Source: JBGRQA01 sp041725895 | Lineage (GTDB): Bacteria; Bacteroidota; Bacteroidia; Bacteroidales; Marinifilaceae | Length of the DNA: 64,000 bases | Assembly: GCA_041725895.1 (NCBI GenBank) | Contig: JBGRQA010000024.1 | Span: 34,375 to 98,374, forward strand | Reading direction: 5' to 3' | Part shown: positions 8,785-17,184 of the stretch, one piece after another | How positions within the stretch are numbered: position 1 is the stretch's first letter | Layout: each line of letters begins with the position of its first letter | The notes under the pieces: generated by a model | The model's input: the letters and a program-made list of their open reading frames with translations, nothing else | Told to the model about the DNA's origin: nothing | Database searches by the model: none | Program-made: the position numbers and the translations under genes

Positions 8785-8875
8785 GATACTGTTCCTGTTT
8801 GGAATTCTTTAAACCTCTGGCAATAACAGCCGGCAGGGGATGTTGTATACCCTTTTCCAAGCATCCTCTTATTTC
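8777..8875 (+). promoter_or_regulatory. Attenuator region between the Cys leader peptide and cysE
   Basis: Three competing pairings are visible. GCTGTTA (8777-8783, overlapping the leader stop) is complementary to TAACAGC (8824-8830). CCTCTG (8814-8819) pairs with CAGGGG (8834-8839). AGGGGATG (8835-8842) pairs with CATCCTCT (8862-8869), extended by TTG/CAA across a bulge, and is followed by the T-rich stretch TTATTTCT. The last is the probable terminator, and the second shares its GGGG and so would act as an antiterminator. The first would interfere with the second. I could not establish by hand which ribosome position favours which fold, and the U tract is weak. Confidence 0.6.
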
Positions 8876-8913
8876 TGAAAAATACATTCAAAACATCGCA
8901 TAATATATACCTC

Positions 8914-9753
8914 ATGAGTTATTTAACAAAAATAATGGAAGAACTGCAAGCTTCACGAGCTGATCTTGAATTTGACATGCCAGCCCGTAAACTGGCCCAG
9001 GAATTTGTAGAGGAATGCATGAATACCCTCTTCCCCATCAATGCCCGACGAAGCCGCAGCAGCTGCGAGGAAGAAGCACTTCTCTTCCACCTGGAATCAC
9101 TTTTGAAAAGATTACTACTTCCTGTAAGAAAGGATTTGAACGTTCCTCTGGAAAAAGCCACCCACGACTTTATGAAAGCGTTACCGGAAGTATATCGAGC
9201 CCTTCTAAAAGATGCTGCTGCCATTCAGGATTTTGATCCGGCAGCCCGAAGTTTGGGAGAAGTAGTAATTGCCTATCCGGGTTTCTATGCTATTATGGTT
9301 TATCGACTGAGCCATGTACTGTATCAACTCGATGTCCCCATAATCCCTCGTTTGATGAGTGAATACGCCCATACCCTCACGGGAATTGATATTCATCCCG
9401 GCGCCACCATAGGCGAATCTTTTTTTATTGACCATGGAACAGGTGTGGTTATAGGGGAAACTACCATTATTAAAAACCATGTCAAGATCTACCAGGGGGT
9501 AACCCTTGGGGCACTACAGGTAAAAAAGAGCCTGGCCAATGTAAAAAGACATCCTACAGTTGAGGATAATGTGGTAATCTATTCCAGCGCCACCATTCTT
9601 GGCGGTGATACAGTGATTGGAAAGGGCAGTGTAATTGGAGGTAATGTTTGGCTAACCTCCAGCGTGGCTACCAACTCCATAGTTTATCACACTCACAAAG
9701 TAAAAATCCGCAACAATTTGGATGACAAAAAGATCATTGATTTTCAAATTTAA
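8914..9753 (+). CDS. cysE: Serine O-acetyltransferase
   Basis: Makes O-acetylserine, the acceptor for sulfide in cysteine synthesis. The N-terminal helical region (~150 aa) is followed by a left-handed beta-helix of hexapeptide repeats with the active-site stretch DIHPGATIGESFFIDHGTG and the downstream GVTLGAL. At 279 aa it is of the long type. It is immediately followed by cysK (21-base gap), so the pair forms a cysteine operon placed behind the Cys-codon leader. The C-terminal tail (KVKIRNNLDDKKIIDFQI) could provide the hydrophobic end that docks into cysteine synthase, as in known CysE/CysK complexes, though this is only inferred. Confidence 0.92.
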   Translation: MSYLTKIMEELQASRADLEFDMPARKLAQEFVEECMNTLFPINARRSRSSCEEEALLFHLESLLKRLLLPVRKDLNVPLEKATHDFMKALPEVYRALLKDAAAIQDFDPAARSLGEVVIAYPGFYAIMVYRLSHVLYQLDVPIIPRLMSEYAHTLTGIDIHPGATIGESFFIDHGTGVVIGETTIIKNHVKIYQGVTLGALQVKKSLANVKRHPTVEDNVVIYSSATILGGDTVIGKGSVIGGNVWLTSSVATNSIVYHTHKVKIRNNLDDKKIIDFQI

Positions 9754-9774
9754 ACTTATTAATACTTAAAGATC

Positions 9775-10686
9775 ATGAAATTGAACAATATTTTGGATGG
9801 AATTGGGAATACCCCAGTGGTAAAATTGAATAAGATATTCAATAGCAACAATGAAATCTGGATGAAACTGGAGCGAAACAATCCTGCTGGTAGTATCAAG
9901 GACCGAATTGCACTTTCGATGGTGGAGGCAGCAGAAAAAAAAGGCTTACTCCAACCTAATTCAGTTATTATTGAACCTACTTCGGGAAACACAGGGGTAG
10001 GCCTGGCCATGGTAGCTGCTGTAAAGGGATACAGACTTGTTTTGGTAATGCCTGATTCCATGACCATAGAGCGCCGTAGCTTAATGGCTGCCTACGGTGC
10101 TGAATTCGTACTTACACCTCGTGAAAAGGGGATGAAGGGGGCTATTGAGAAGGCAGAAGAACTATTGAAAAGCGAAACCAACTCCTGGATGCCCTCTCAA
10201 TTCGACAATAAAGCCAATATAGAAATTCACCGTACCACTACAGCCCAGGAAATTCTAAATGATTTCCCTGACGGACTTGACTACTTGATTACCGGAGTAG
10301 GAACCGGTGGCCATATTACAGGTGTAGCAGAAGTTTTAAAAGAAAAACTGCCCAATCTGAAGGTTTTCGCCGTGGAACCTCAGGATTCTCCCGTTATTAG
10401 CGGTGGAGCTCCTGGTCCCCATCCTTTGCAAGGAATCGGTGCTGGCTTTATTCCTGATAACTTACACAGGGAAGTGCTTGATGGAGTGATTCAGATCACT
10501 AAGGAGGAAGCTTTTGGTAAAGTTAAGCAACTTGCTACGGAGGAAGGAATTCTAGCCGGAATCTCAACAGGAGCCTCTTTGGCTGCAGTGGCAAAAAAAC
10601 TAACTGAAATTCCCGAAGGATCAAAAGTACTAACCTTTAACTACGATACGGGTGAACGCTACTTATCAGTGGAAGGTTTGTTCTAA
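9775..10686 (+). CDS. cysK: Cysteine synthase (O-acetylserine sulfhydrylase)
   Basis: PLP-dependent replacement of acetate by sulfide on O-acetylserine. The PLP lysine is in NPAGSIKDRIA (residues ~39-49), the substrate loop is PTSGNTGVG, the phosphate-binding glycine loop is GVGTGGHITG, and the C-terminal serine loop is in STGAS. At 303 aa it is a standard CysK/CysM-size protein. It is co-transcribed with cysE. A strong hairpin at 10717-10748 closes the operon. Confidence 0.93.
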   Translation: MKLNNILDGIGNTPVVKLNKIFNSNNEIWMKLERNNPAGSIKDRIALSMVEAAEKKGLLQPNSVIIEPTSGNTGVGLAMVAAVKGYRLVLVMPDSMTIERRSLMAAYGAEFVLTPREKGMKGAIEKAEELLKSETNSWMPSQFDNKANIEIHRTTTAQEILNDFPDGLDYLITGVGTGGHITGVAEVLKEKLPNLKVFAVEPQDSPVISGGAPGPHPLQGIGAGFIPDNLHREVLDGVIQITKEEAFGKVKQLATEEGILAGISTGASLAAVAKKLTEIPEGSKVLTFNYDTGERYLSVEGLF

Positions 10687-10716
10687 TCAAATTAATGTAA
10701 TGAAGGTTTGATAAGA

Positions 10717-10748
10717 GAAGCAGGGCCCAACTTTTCGGGACCTGCTTC
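10717..10748. terminator. Hairpin between convergent cysK and the M20 gene
   Basis: GAAGCAGG (10717-10724) pairs with CCTGCTTC (10741-10748), with three more C-G pairs inside after one mismatch. T runs on either side are short, so termination strength is uncertain. Confidence 0.6.
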
Positions 10749-10763
10749 CCCTCCCTGATATTC

Positions 10764-12098
10764 TTACTTATTCCTGCTTAAAGCAAAAACAATATTGGCC
10801 AACAATTCCACTGTTTTGGGCAGAATCAACTCATCAAAATCAAAACTTGAAGTATGAGGGACTAACACCTTGTCTTGATTCTCTTTATCATTTAAACCAA
10901 TTCCAAAACGATCGGCACCAATTCCAATAAGTGTGGCTTTACCCCCATTTTGGTTTACACGATTCATGAACCAACTAATATCCTCACTGCCTGCCGATTT
11001 TAAAGGAGGCATACACTCGTAGCCTATAGCCTCAGCAATTTTGGCCACATACTCCGAAAAATCGCTATCACACCGGACATTTTCGGCTTCCCCAACAAAA
11101 TCGAAATCCAATCGGCAATTGTGCATCTCAGCTGCTGCTTTAAGTATGGTTTGCGCCCTCCGGGCAACGAAATCACAGATGTCAGTATCTTCCCCCCGAA
11201 CTTCAATTTCCAACCTAGCCTCCGAACAAATTACATTGCGTCCTGCTCCCGCCTCCATTCGTCCAACATTTATTCTGGTACTTCCATCACTATGCCTTTC
11301 GATGGCGTGCAGATTTAAAATGGCCGTTGCAGCTGCCAGAATGGCATTGGCTCCTCCCTGGGGATTGCTTCCGGCGTGGGCCGGAGCACCATGAAAAGTT
11401 ACATCCATCTTTTGAGTGGCTGCGAAGTTGTTCATTCCGCAAATTAGTTCTCCTATTCGCCACCCGGGAAACAAGTGATGTCCAACGAAATAACCAACAT
11501 CGTCCACTACTCCGGCTTCCAGCATTGATTTGGCTCCTCTCACCCCCTCCTCGGCAGGCTGAAAAATGAGCTTCAGAGTTCCATGAAAGTCTTCCTTCAG
11601 ATCGACCATTAATTGAGCAACTCCCAAACCTATGGCAGAATGTCCATCATGGCCACAGGCATGCATTACTCCTAAATTCTCTGAAGAAAAATTCTCTTCA
11701 AAAGGCAAATGTTTTATTTCCTCTGACTCTTCAATAGAAAGAGCATCCATGTCAAATCGTAAAGCAATACAAGGCCCCTCACCATTTTTCATGCTTCCCA
11801 CAACGCCAGTATAGCCCCCTTTCATCTTTTCTAAAAACTCCAAGTCTCCCCCTTGAACTCTAGCCCTTTCCCAATGAAGAGCAAGTTCCTTTTCCAAAGG
11901 CAATCCCATCCGTTGATTCCCGTCCATAACTTCTTTCCCAGCCTTTACATCAAAACCAAGGTCATACAACTCCCTTGCAATTAGGGAGGCTGTTCGAAAT
12001 TCCGTCCAACCGATTTCCGGGTATTTATGGAAATCGCGTCTTGCAGTAAGGATTTGGGCTGAAATTTTATCCAAAACCGCTTTTATTTTTTCTTTCAT
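10764..12098 (-). CDS. M20-family amidohydrolase (AbgA/hippurate-hydrolase type)
   Basis: Zinc-dependent amidase/peptidase. Metal-site segments are MHACGHDGHSAIG, the acidic QPAEEGVRGAK and the late H in LVPHTSSFDFDE; IALRFDMDAL supplies the first aspartate. Its N-terminus (TARRDFHKYPEIGWTEFRTA) and length (444 aa) resemble the AbgA-like subgroup, which hydrolyses aminoacyl or p-aminobenzoyl amides. It stands alone and converges on cysK. Substrate cannot be told from sequence; indole-amino-acid or N-acyl amino acid hydrolysis is also possible. Confidence 0.85.
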   Translation of the reverse strand: MKEKIKAVLDKISAQILTARRDFHKYPEIGWTEFRTASLIARELYDLGFDVKAGKEVMDGNQRMGLPLEKELALHWERARVQGGDLEFLEKMKGGYTGVVGSMKNGEGPCIALRFDMDALSIEESEEIKHLPFEENFSSENLGVMHACGHDGHSAIGLGVAQLMVDLKEDFHGTLKLIFQPAEEGVRGAKSMLEAGVVDDVGYFVGHHLFPGWRIGELICGMNNFAATQKMDVTFHGAPAHAGSNPQGGANAILAAATAILNLHAIERHSDGSTRINVGRMEAGAGRNVICSEARLEIEVRGEDTDICDFVARRAQTILKAAAEMHNCRLDFDFVGEAENVRCDSDFSEYVAKIAEAIGYECMPPLKSAGSEDISWFMNRVNQNGGKATLIGIGADRFGIGLNDKENQDKVLVPHTSSFDFDELILPKTVELLANIVFALSRNK

Positions 12099-12273
12099 GT
12101 GATTGTGTATATTTTCCTAAGGCACTAGTTCCCGAAAGTTTTCGTAATGTCTCTTGCCCGGTTTAAAGTACAACTATCCCACGAAGGTAAGGATTTTACA
12201 TATTTTCACGCAGTCCGAAAAGGATCTAAAATGGAATTGACTAGTAATAGTCTTCCAATTTAGGAAAATAGCT

Positions 12274-12948
12274 CTAAAACACTGCCAACTTCCCATTCTG
12301 GGAAACAATTTCACCAATGTGGCATTCATTTTGGATAAAAGCTTTAAAATCGACACTTTGAACCGGTATGGAGGTGGGGAACCAAAGCTTTTCCCGAATG
12401 GCAACCAGAATCACCATCCCATGCTCATCTCCTGCAGGACAAAAGTTATTTAATTCACCAGGACATTTGCCCAAATTAAATGCTTTCTTTAAGGCAAGGT
12501 AAGTTTCCTTCACATTATCAACAGGAAGACCTATTTCACAAATACTTTTCACATCGGAAATACTAAATACTTCGCCCTGCGCGGTTAAATCACAATTTCG
12601 GGAGATACATTCCACCACATTGCCATCTGCATCATAGAAGTAGACCGACTTGGCATTCCAGGACGGAAAATCAACTATTTTCCCCGGATTTTCATTGGTG
12701 TGAATCACTTCGACTCGTTGCTCCAAGAAGTCCAATGCAACCGAAACCCTCTCTTTCTTCAATCCGAATGCAAAATGATAGGGTTCATTGGGCACTTCAC
12801 TTTTCTGAAAAGTCAAATGGGTAATTCCAGCACGAATACAAAATGCTGCCTGCCATTTTTCGATTAATGGAAAAGCCAATTCATTTACGTAGAGTTGATA
12901 TTGCTTCTCAAGATTTCGTGTGTGCAAAACCAAATCTCTTATATACAT
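12274..12948 (-). CDS. VOC-superfamily (glyoxalase-like) protein
   Basis: Two vicinal-oxygen-chelate modules are suggested. The first starts at MYIRDLVLHTRNLEKQYQLY and ends with the metal-site-like DADGNVVECISR; the second begins near ISDVKSICEIGLPVDNVKET. I take the ATG at 12948 because it opens the VOC fold directly, seven codons inside the longer frame. Members include dioxygenases, glyoxalases and resistance proteins; there is no neighbour evidence to choose among them. Confidence 0.75.
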   Translation of the reverse strand: MYIRDLVLHTRNLEKQYQLYVNELAFPLIEKWQAAFCIRAGITHLTFQKSEVPNEPYHFAFGLKKERVSVALDFLEQRVEVIHTNENPGKIVDFPSWNAKSVYFYDADGNVVECISRNCDLTAQGEVFSISDVKSICEIGLPVDNVKETYLALKKAFNLGKCPGELNNFCPAGDEHGMVILVAIREKLWFPTSIPVQSVDFKAFIQNECHIGEIVSQNGKLAVF

Positions 12949-13041
12949 AACCTCACATTTCAACAACACATTTACTTGATCATACGAACAATCGCCACAA
13001 ATCGATTCAAACCACTTAAATATGGCTACTTACAACCAGCC

Positions 13042-14304
13042 CTACTCGTCGCGAATTGCATCAATTGGCTTCACTTCGATAGCTCGTCGCGCCGGAATAA
13101 TGCCGGCCAACATTCCTGACACAACCAAAATACCAAGGGCCAGTAAGGCAATGTTAAAATCGACCTCCGGATTCGTAAACATCCGGTTGTCTCCCCCTCC
13201 ACTTTCTATGGCTTTGTTGAGCAATTCCAACAGTCCTACGCCTAATATCAAACCAATATAACCTGCAAATGTGGTCAAGACGACTGATTCGGTCAGGATA
13301 GAGCTAATAATTACCGAAGGAGGTGCCCCAATGGCTCTTTGAATTCCTATCTCTTTGGTTCTTTTCTTAACGATAAACAGCATAATATTGCTTACACCGA
13401 TAATCCCGGCTATCAGAGTACCAATTCCAACAATCCACACCAGTCCTGAGATCCCCAAAAACAGATTGTTAATTTTCGTGAACTCCTTTTCCACATTATG
13501 ACTTCCTATAGCCCGCTCATCATCGGGATGAATAGCATGCCTTCTCTTAAGTAAAGCTTTAACCTTCTCCTCAACGATGGTTACCGAAACATCGCTTCGG
13601 GAGGTAATGGAGTAATGCCCTACCCGATTGCCCAAATTATACGTTTTCTGAAGGGTGGAGAAGGGAATGAAGACGCATTGGTCCTGCCATTCCCCCCATC
13701 CCTGGCTATGCATGGATTTAAAATGTCCTACCACCTGAAAATAGACTCCATTAATCTTTATGTAATCACCAACCGGCTTTTCGCCTTCTTCAAAGAGTAC
13801 TTCCACCACCCGATCGCCAACAACAGCCACTTTTCTACTTCTTCGAATGTCAATTTCATTTAAAAACCGACCATCCTTAATTATAACCGGATCGATTTTA
13901 TTTACATCAGGATTATCGCCCAGTATGCTAAAAGCTCCATTTTTAAGACCGCGTATCACATTATTTTCCCCGTTTCCACCGCGTGCCTGGATTCTTGGGG
14001 CCAAAAGTTCTATTTCCGGGATATTATCCAAAATGGCCCTGGTATCTTCATTGGTGAAATTGTAACTTCTCCCTTGTTTATAGCCTTTGTAAGGGATGCT
14101 GGTTTGTTGTGCCCAAACAAATACGGAATTGGTAGCGAAATCCCCCATTCCATAGTATACACCATTCTCCAACCCTTTTCCTGACCCCAACATGATAATG
14201 AGCATAAAGATGCCCCAGAAAACTCCAAAAGCAGTCAAAAAAGTTCTCATTTTATTGGCCTTTAAGGCCATATACACTTCCATCCATCGATCTCGGTCAA
14301 ACAT
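13042..14304 (-). CDS. ABC transporter permease (MacB/FtsX type)
   Basis: Type VII ABC permease of 420 aa. It has an N-terminal cytoplasmic stretch and membrane helix (MRTFLTAFGVFWGIFMLIIML), a large periplasmic MacB-like core domain (~residues 45-270), then three helices of the FtsX domain, with KKRTKEIGIQRAIGAPPSVI at the coupling helix. Such permeases do mechanotransmission rather than channel transport, for example macrolide or lipoprotein export. It is followed by a paralogue upstream at 14404, but no ATPase or adaptor gene is adjacent. Confidence 0.88.
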   Translation of the reverse strand: MFDRDRWMEVYMALKANKMRTFLTAFGVFWGIFMLIIMLGSGKGLENGVYYGMGDFATNSVFVWAQQTSIPYKGYKQGRSYNFTNEDTRAILDNIPEIELLAPRIQARGGNGENNVIRGLKNGAFSILGDNPDVNKIDPVIIKDGRFLNEIDIRRSRKVAVVGDRVVEVLFEEGEKPVGDYIKINGVYFQVVGHFKSMHSQGWGEWQDQCVFIPFSTLQKTYNLGNRVGHYSITSRSDVSVTIVEEKVKALLKRRHAIHPDDERAIGSHNVEKEFTKINNLFLGISGLVWIVGIGTLIAGIIGVSNIMLFIVKKRTKEIGIQRAIGAPPSVIISSILTESVVLTTFAGYIGLILGVGLLELLNKAIESGGGDNRMFTNPEVDFNIALLALGILVVSGMLAGIIPARRAIEVKPIDAIRDE

Positions 14305-14403
14305 GATTTTAAGTTTAGGGGTGAAAAATATGGTGAATTTGAAACAATAAACCTGTGTTGTAATTGTTTACTCAGCACTAATTGTCTTTAGCACAAAGGC
14401 TAA

Positions 14404-15630
14404 CTATTCATCAGCCAAAGCTTCAATGGGTTTAATTGCTGCTGCTTTTCGAGCGGGAAAGAACCCAGCCAGGGTTCCTGAAAAAATAAGCAACAATGTC
14501 GCACTTATTCCAACCTTCAAATCGACAGATGGATTCATAAAGAAATCAATCTGGGTATGGGGAGCCAATATTTCGAGGAGTATTACCCCTGCGACCAAAC
14601 CAACATAGCCTGCCACACCGGTAATTATAACAGATTCAAACAGTACCAAACCAATAATTGATGCGGGTGTAGCCCCCAGGGCTTTTCTGATTCCAATTTC
14701 ACGTGTGCGCTCCTTAACAACTATAATCATGATATTACTTACCCCAACAATACCGGCGATAATTGTGCCCAGGCCGATAATCCATACAAACATTCGAATG
14801 CCTGCAAACAAGGCCAGAGTTCGCTGATAATTCTCCATACTATTTCGGATGAACATGGCCCGTCGATCCTTCACATCGAATTTATGACGGGCTGCAAAAG
14901 TTTTGCGAAGTTGATCTTCCATGTGCTTCAATTCTTCAATATCACTCACTTGAGTCGTAAAAGCCATATTTTGAATACGATTTGCTGCATTAAAGACCAT
15001 TTGAGCCGTTGAAATGGGCAAATAGATACGTTGCAGATCTCTTTCATTGGGATCCGTAAACACGCCGACAACCTGGAAGGGGATATTATTCACCTTGATG
15101 TATTTCCCTATTGGACTCTCCGATTTGAAAAGAGCTTCCCTAACAATTGGACTTATAGCCGTCACCTTTCGCTTTTGCCTGATATCGATCTCATTGATAA
15201 ACCGCCCCTCTGCATTCTCAGTATTCTCAAGGAATTTGGTATCGGGATGAACGGTAACAATGCTGTAGTTCACATGCTTGTCTTTGTACACAATCAGATT
15301 GTTACGGGTAATGGAATAACGTGAACTAATGTGCTCTACGTTTGGACCCGACTCTTTGGTTCGCTCGTAATCCTCATTGGTAAACTGTATCCTTCGTCCG
15401 GGCGTCATTCCCATAAAGGCCATACTGGTCTGGCCACTATAAAGCCAAAGGCTGTTAACCGCATCGTCTTTAAATTGATTTACCACACCGTTTTGAAGGC
15501 CGTTGCCGGATCCCAACAGAATCACCAACATGAAAATCCCCCAGGATACACTAAAACCGGTTAAAATGGTACGCAGCTTATTCTTTCGAATGGTTTCGAA
15601 GATTTCCTGCCACTTGTCAAGGTCAAACAT
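14404..15630 (-). CDS. ABC transporter permease (MacB/FtsX type), paralogue
   Basis: Same architecture as the next gene downstream: MFDLDKWQEIFETIRKNKLR start, first helix LTGFSVSWGIFMLVILLGSG, periplasmic core, and the FtsX coupling motif KERTREIGIRKALGATPASI. The two likely form a heterodimer and are separated by 99 bases. Length 408 aa. The ATPase and membrane-fusion partners must be encoded elsewhere, which is seen in other Bacteroidota loci. Confidence 0.88.
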   Translation of the reverse strand: MFDLDKWQEIFETIRKNKLRTILTGFSVSWGIFMLVILLGSGNGLQNGVVNQFKDDAVNSLWLYSGQTSMAFMGMTPGRRIQFTNEDYERTKESGPNVEHISSRYSITRNNLIVYKDKHVNYSIVTVHPDTKFLENTENAEGRFINEIDIRQKRKVTAISPIVREALFKSESPIGKYIKVNNIPFQVVGVFTDPNERDLQRIYLPISTAQMVFNAANRIQNMAFTTQVSDIEELKHMEDQLRKTFAARHKFDVKDRRAMFIRNSMENYQRTLALFAGIRMFVWIIGLGTIIAGIVGVSNIMIIVVKERTREIGIRKALGATPASIIGLVLFESVIITGVAGYVGLVAGVILLEILAPHTQIDFFMNPSVDLKVGISATLLLIFSGTLAGFFPARKAAAIKPIEALADE

Positions 15631-16694
15631 GATGAGCAGATTTAAAAATTAGTAACAAAATGAACGTAACGGAGTAGAACTACTCCACTGGGAGAGTGTG
15701 GTGTCTAAAAATTTGGTGAAAAGTATGCTTCAGTTTTTCTTACAGTTTCTAAGATAGGAAAAGTTAGTCAAGAAGTCAACTAAACTTTCAGCTACAATTT
15801 TGGTTCTATATGGATTATTGTATGTTTTTCCCTTCAAAGTAATTTCCACTATTGGGTTGTCTTCCTTTTAGCATCGCCTTCGCCCAGCCAGTGATTTACT
15901 GCAAAAATCATAGCATAAAGCTACGGCGGAGCAAGTACTGACAAACTTTTCTCCTTTGTCGCAAAGACTTTGATTGCCACCGCCAAGTCTGAAACCCTTG
16001 ACGCCAATACTTTGACTCCTGTCGCCCGACCTGAGACTCTTGACGCCGGTACTTTGACTCTTGTCGCCAGACCTGACACCTTTGACGCCGGTACTTTGAC
16101 TCCCGTCGCCGGACCTGACACCCTTGACGCCGGTACTTTAACTCCCGACGCCAGACCTGACACATTTGACGCCGGTACTTTGACTCCTGTCGCCAGACCT
16201 GAGACTCTTGACGCCGGTACTTTGACTCCTGTCGCCAGACCTGACACCTTTGACGCCGGTACTTTGGCTCTTGTCATCTCGAAACAGGTACAGGGGGATG
16301 GCGGTAAATTCAAAATGGTTTGTAACAATTTGAAAAGGTAGGCCGCCCGGCCTTAAAAGTCCGGGTTCAACTCCCACAGGGATACCGCCCGATGGCAAAA
16401 GACCTCCGGTCCATCCGATCTGTCAGAGTTAGCAAGGAAAATGTTCTTCGACAAAACTTAACGATAGGCCGCAGGCGTTAAGAGTACCCCCTCAACTACG
16501 ATGAGATAGAGCTACAATAATGTTGAGGCAATCAAAAATCCCTGCTCCTCCTTTTATCACATTGTCCTGAGAAAATTCAAAACGAATTTATTTCCTTTTC
16601 CTATACTGTTTTTTGACTTGTAATTCTTAAATTGAATCAATGCAAGGTTTGTTTTTCAACCAGTCACTTGTCATCTCACTAACCTGAACTGAAA
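15631..16694. other. Long intergenic region before the hydrogenase island
   Basis: No convincing gene. It contains the 42-bp tandem array described separately (15976-16276). Open frames within the array on both strands are a by-product of a repeat length divisible by three. The flanks, 15631-15970 and 16277-16694, show no clear promoter or RNA gene. Confidence 0.6.
15976..16276. repeat. Tandem array of seven exact 42-bp units
   Basis: The marker GACGCC recurs at 16000, 16042, 16084, 16126, 16168, 16210 and 16252, an exact 42-base period with no indels. Units share GACGCCGGTACTTTGACTCC followed by a more variable TGTCGCCAGACCTGACACC-like half. The array is visibly richer in G and C than its surroundings. 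There are no unique spacers, so it is not a CRISPR. Confidence 0.9.
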
Positions 16695-17180
16695 ATGAGC
16701 TCGAACCAATCCATTATACTGGGAATCGGCAATGAAATTCTAAAAGACGATGGGATAGGTCCCCAACTCGTAAAAGATCTTCAACAACATGAACCCATCG
16801 GTAATGTAGAATACAAAACTGCTTTTTTAGGAGGACTGGATCTACTGGACTTAATACGAGACTATAGGATAGTAATTCTTGTCGATGCCATAAAAACAAG
16901 GAATGGGATTCCCGGGACAGTATCCTATTTTACACCTGAAAATTTTACTGAAACCCTCCATCTTTCCAATTTTCACGATGCCTCCTTCCTAAATACCTTG
17001 CATTTAGGGAAACAACTTGGCATCCCCCTTCCGGATGAAATCCATATCATTGCCATCGAAATTGTTGAGGATATGGTTTTTGGAAATTCCTTCTCTCCTG
17101 AAATTGCGTCAAAAATGGATGTTATTTACCAGGAGGTCAATCAACTTATAAAGGATATTCTGGTTCCCCCATCCCAATAA
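16695..17180 (+). CDS. [NiFe] hydrogenase maturation endopeptidase
   Basis: HyaD/HycI-type protease (161 aa) that removes the C-terminal extension of a [NiFe] large subunit after nickel insertion. Family features are GIGNEILKDDGIGPQ with the first metal-binding acidic residue, then VDAIKTRNGIPGT and the histidine in FHDASFLNTLHLG. The gene runs toward, and ends four bases from, the large-subunit gene, whose product still carries a 26-residue extension after its last metal ligand; it is therefore the obvious substrate. Being convergent, the protease is not in the same transcript as its substrate. Confidence 0.9.
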   Translation: MSSNQSIILGIGNEILKDDGIGPQLVKDLQQHEPIGNVEYKTAFLGGLDLLDLIRDYRIVILVDAIKTRNGIPGTVSYFTPENFTETLHLSNFHDASFLNTLHLGKQLGIPLPDEIHIIAIEIVEDMVFGNSFSPEIASKMDVIYQEVNQLIKDILVPPSQ

Positions 17181-17184
17181 GTCC

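Noticed and set aside
15908..16398. Several overlapping open frames on both strands with VPASKVSGLATG- or TLTPVARPETLDAG-like repeats
   Set aside because: They are by-products of a 42-bp tandem repeat, whose length is a multiple of three; no ribosome-binding site, conserved start or family.
16340..16400. tRNA T-arm-like GGGTTCAACTCCC, possible attachment site
   Set aside because: No acceptor, D or anticodon stems could be built around it, and no integrase lies near.
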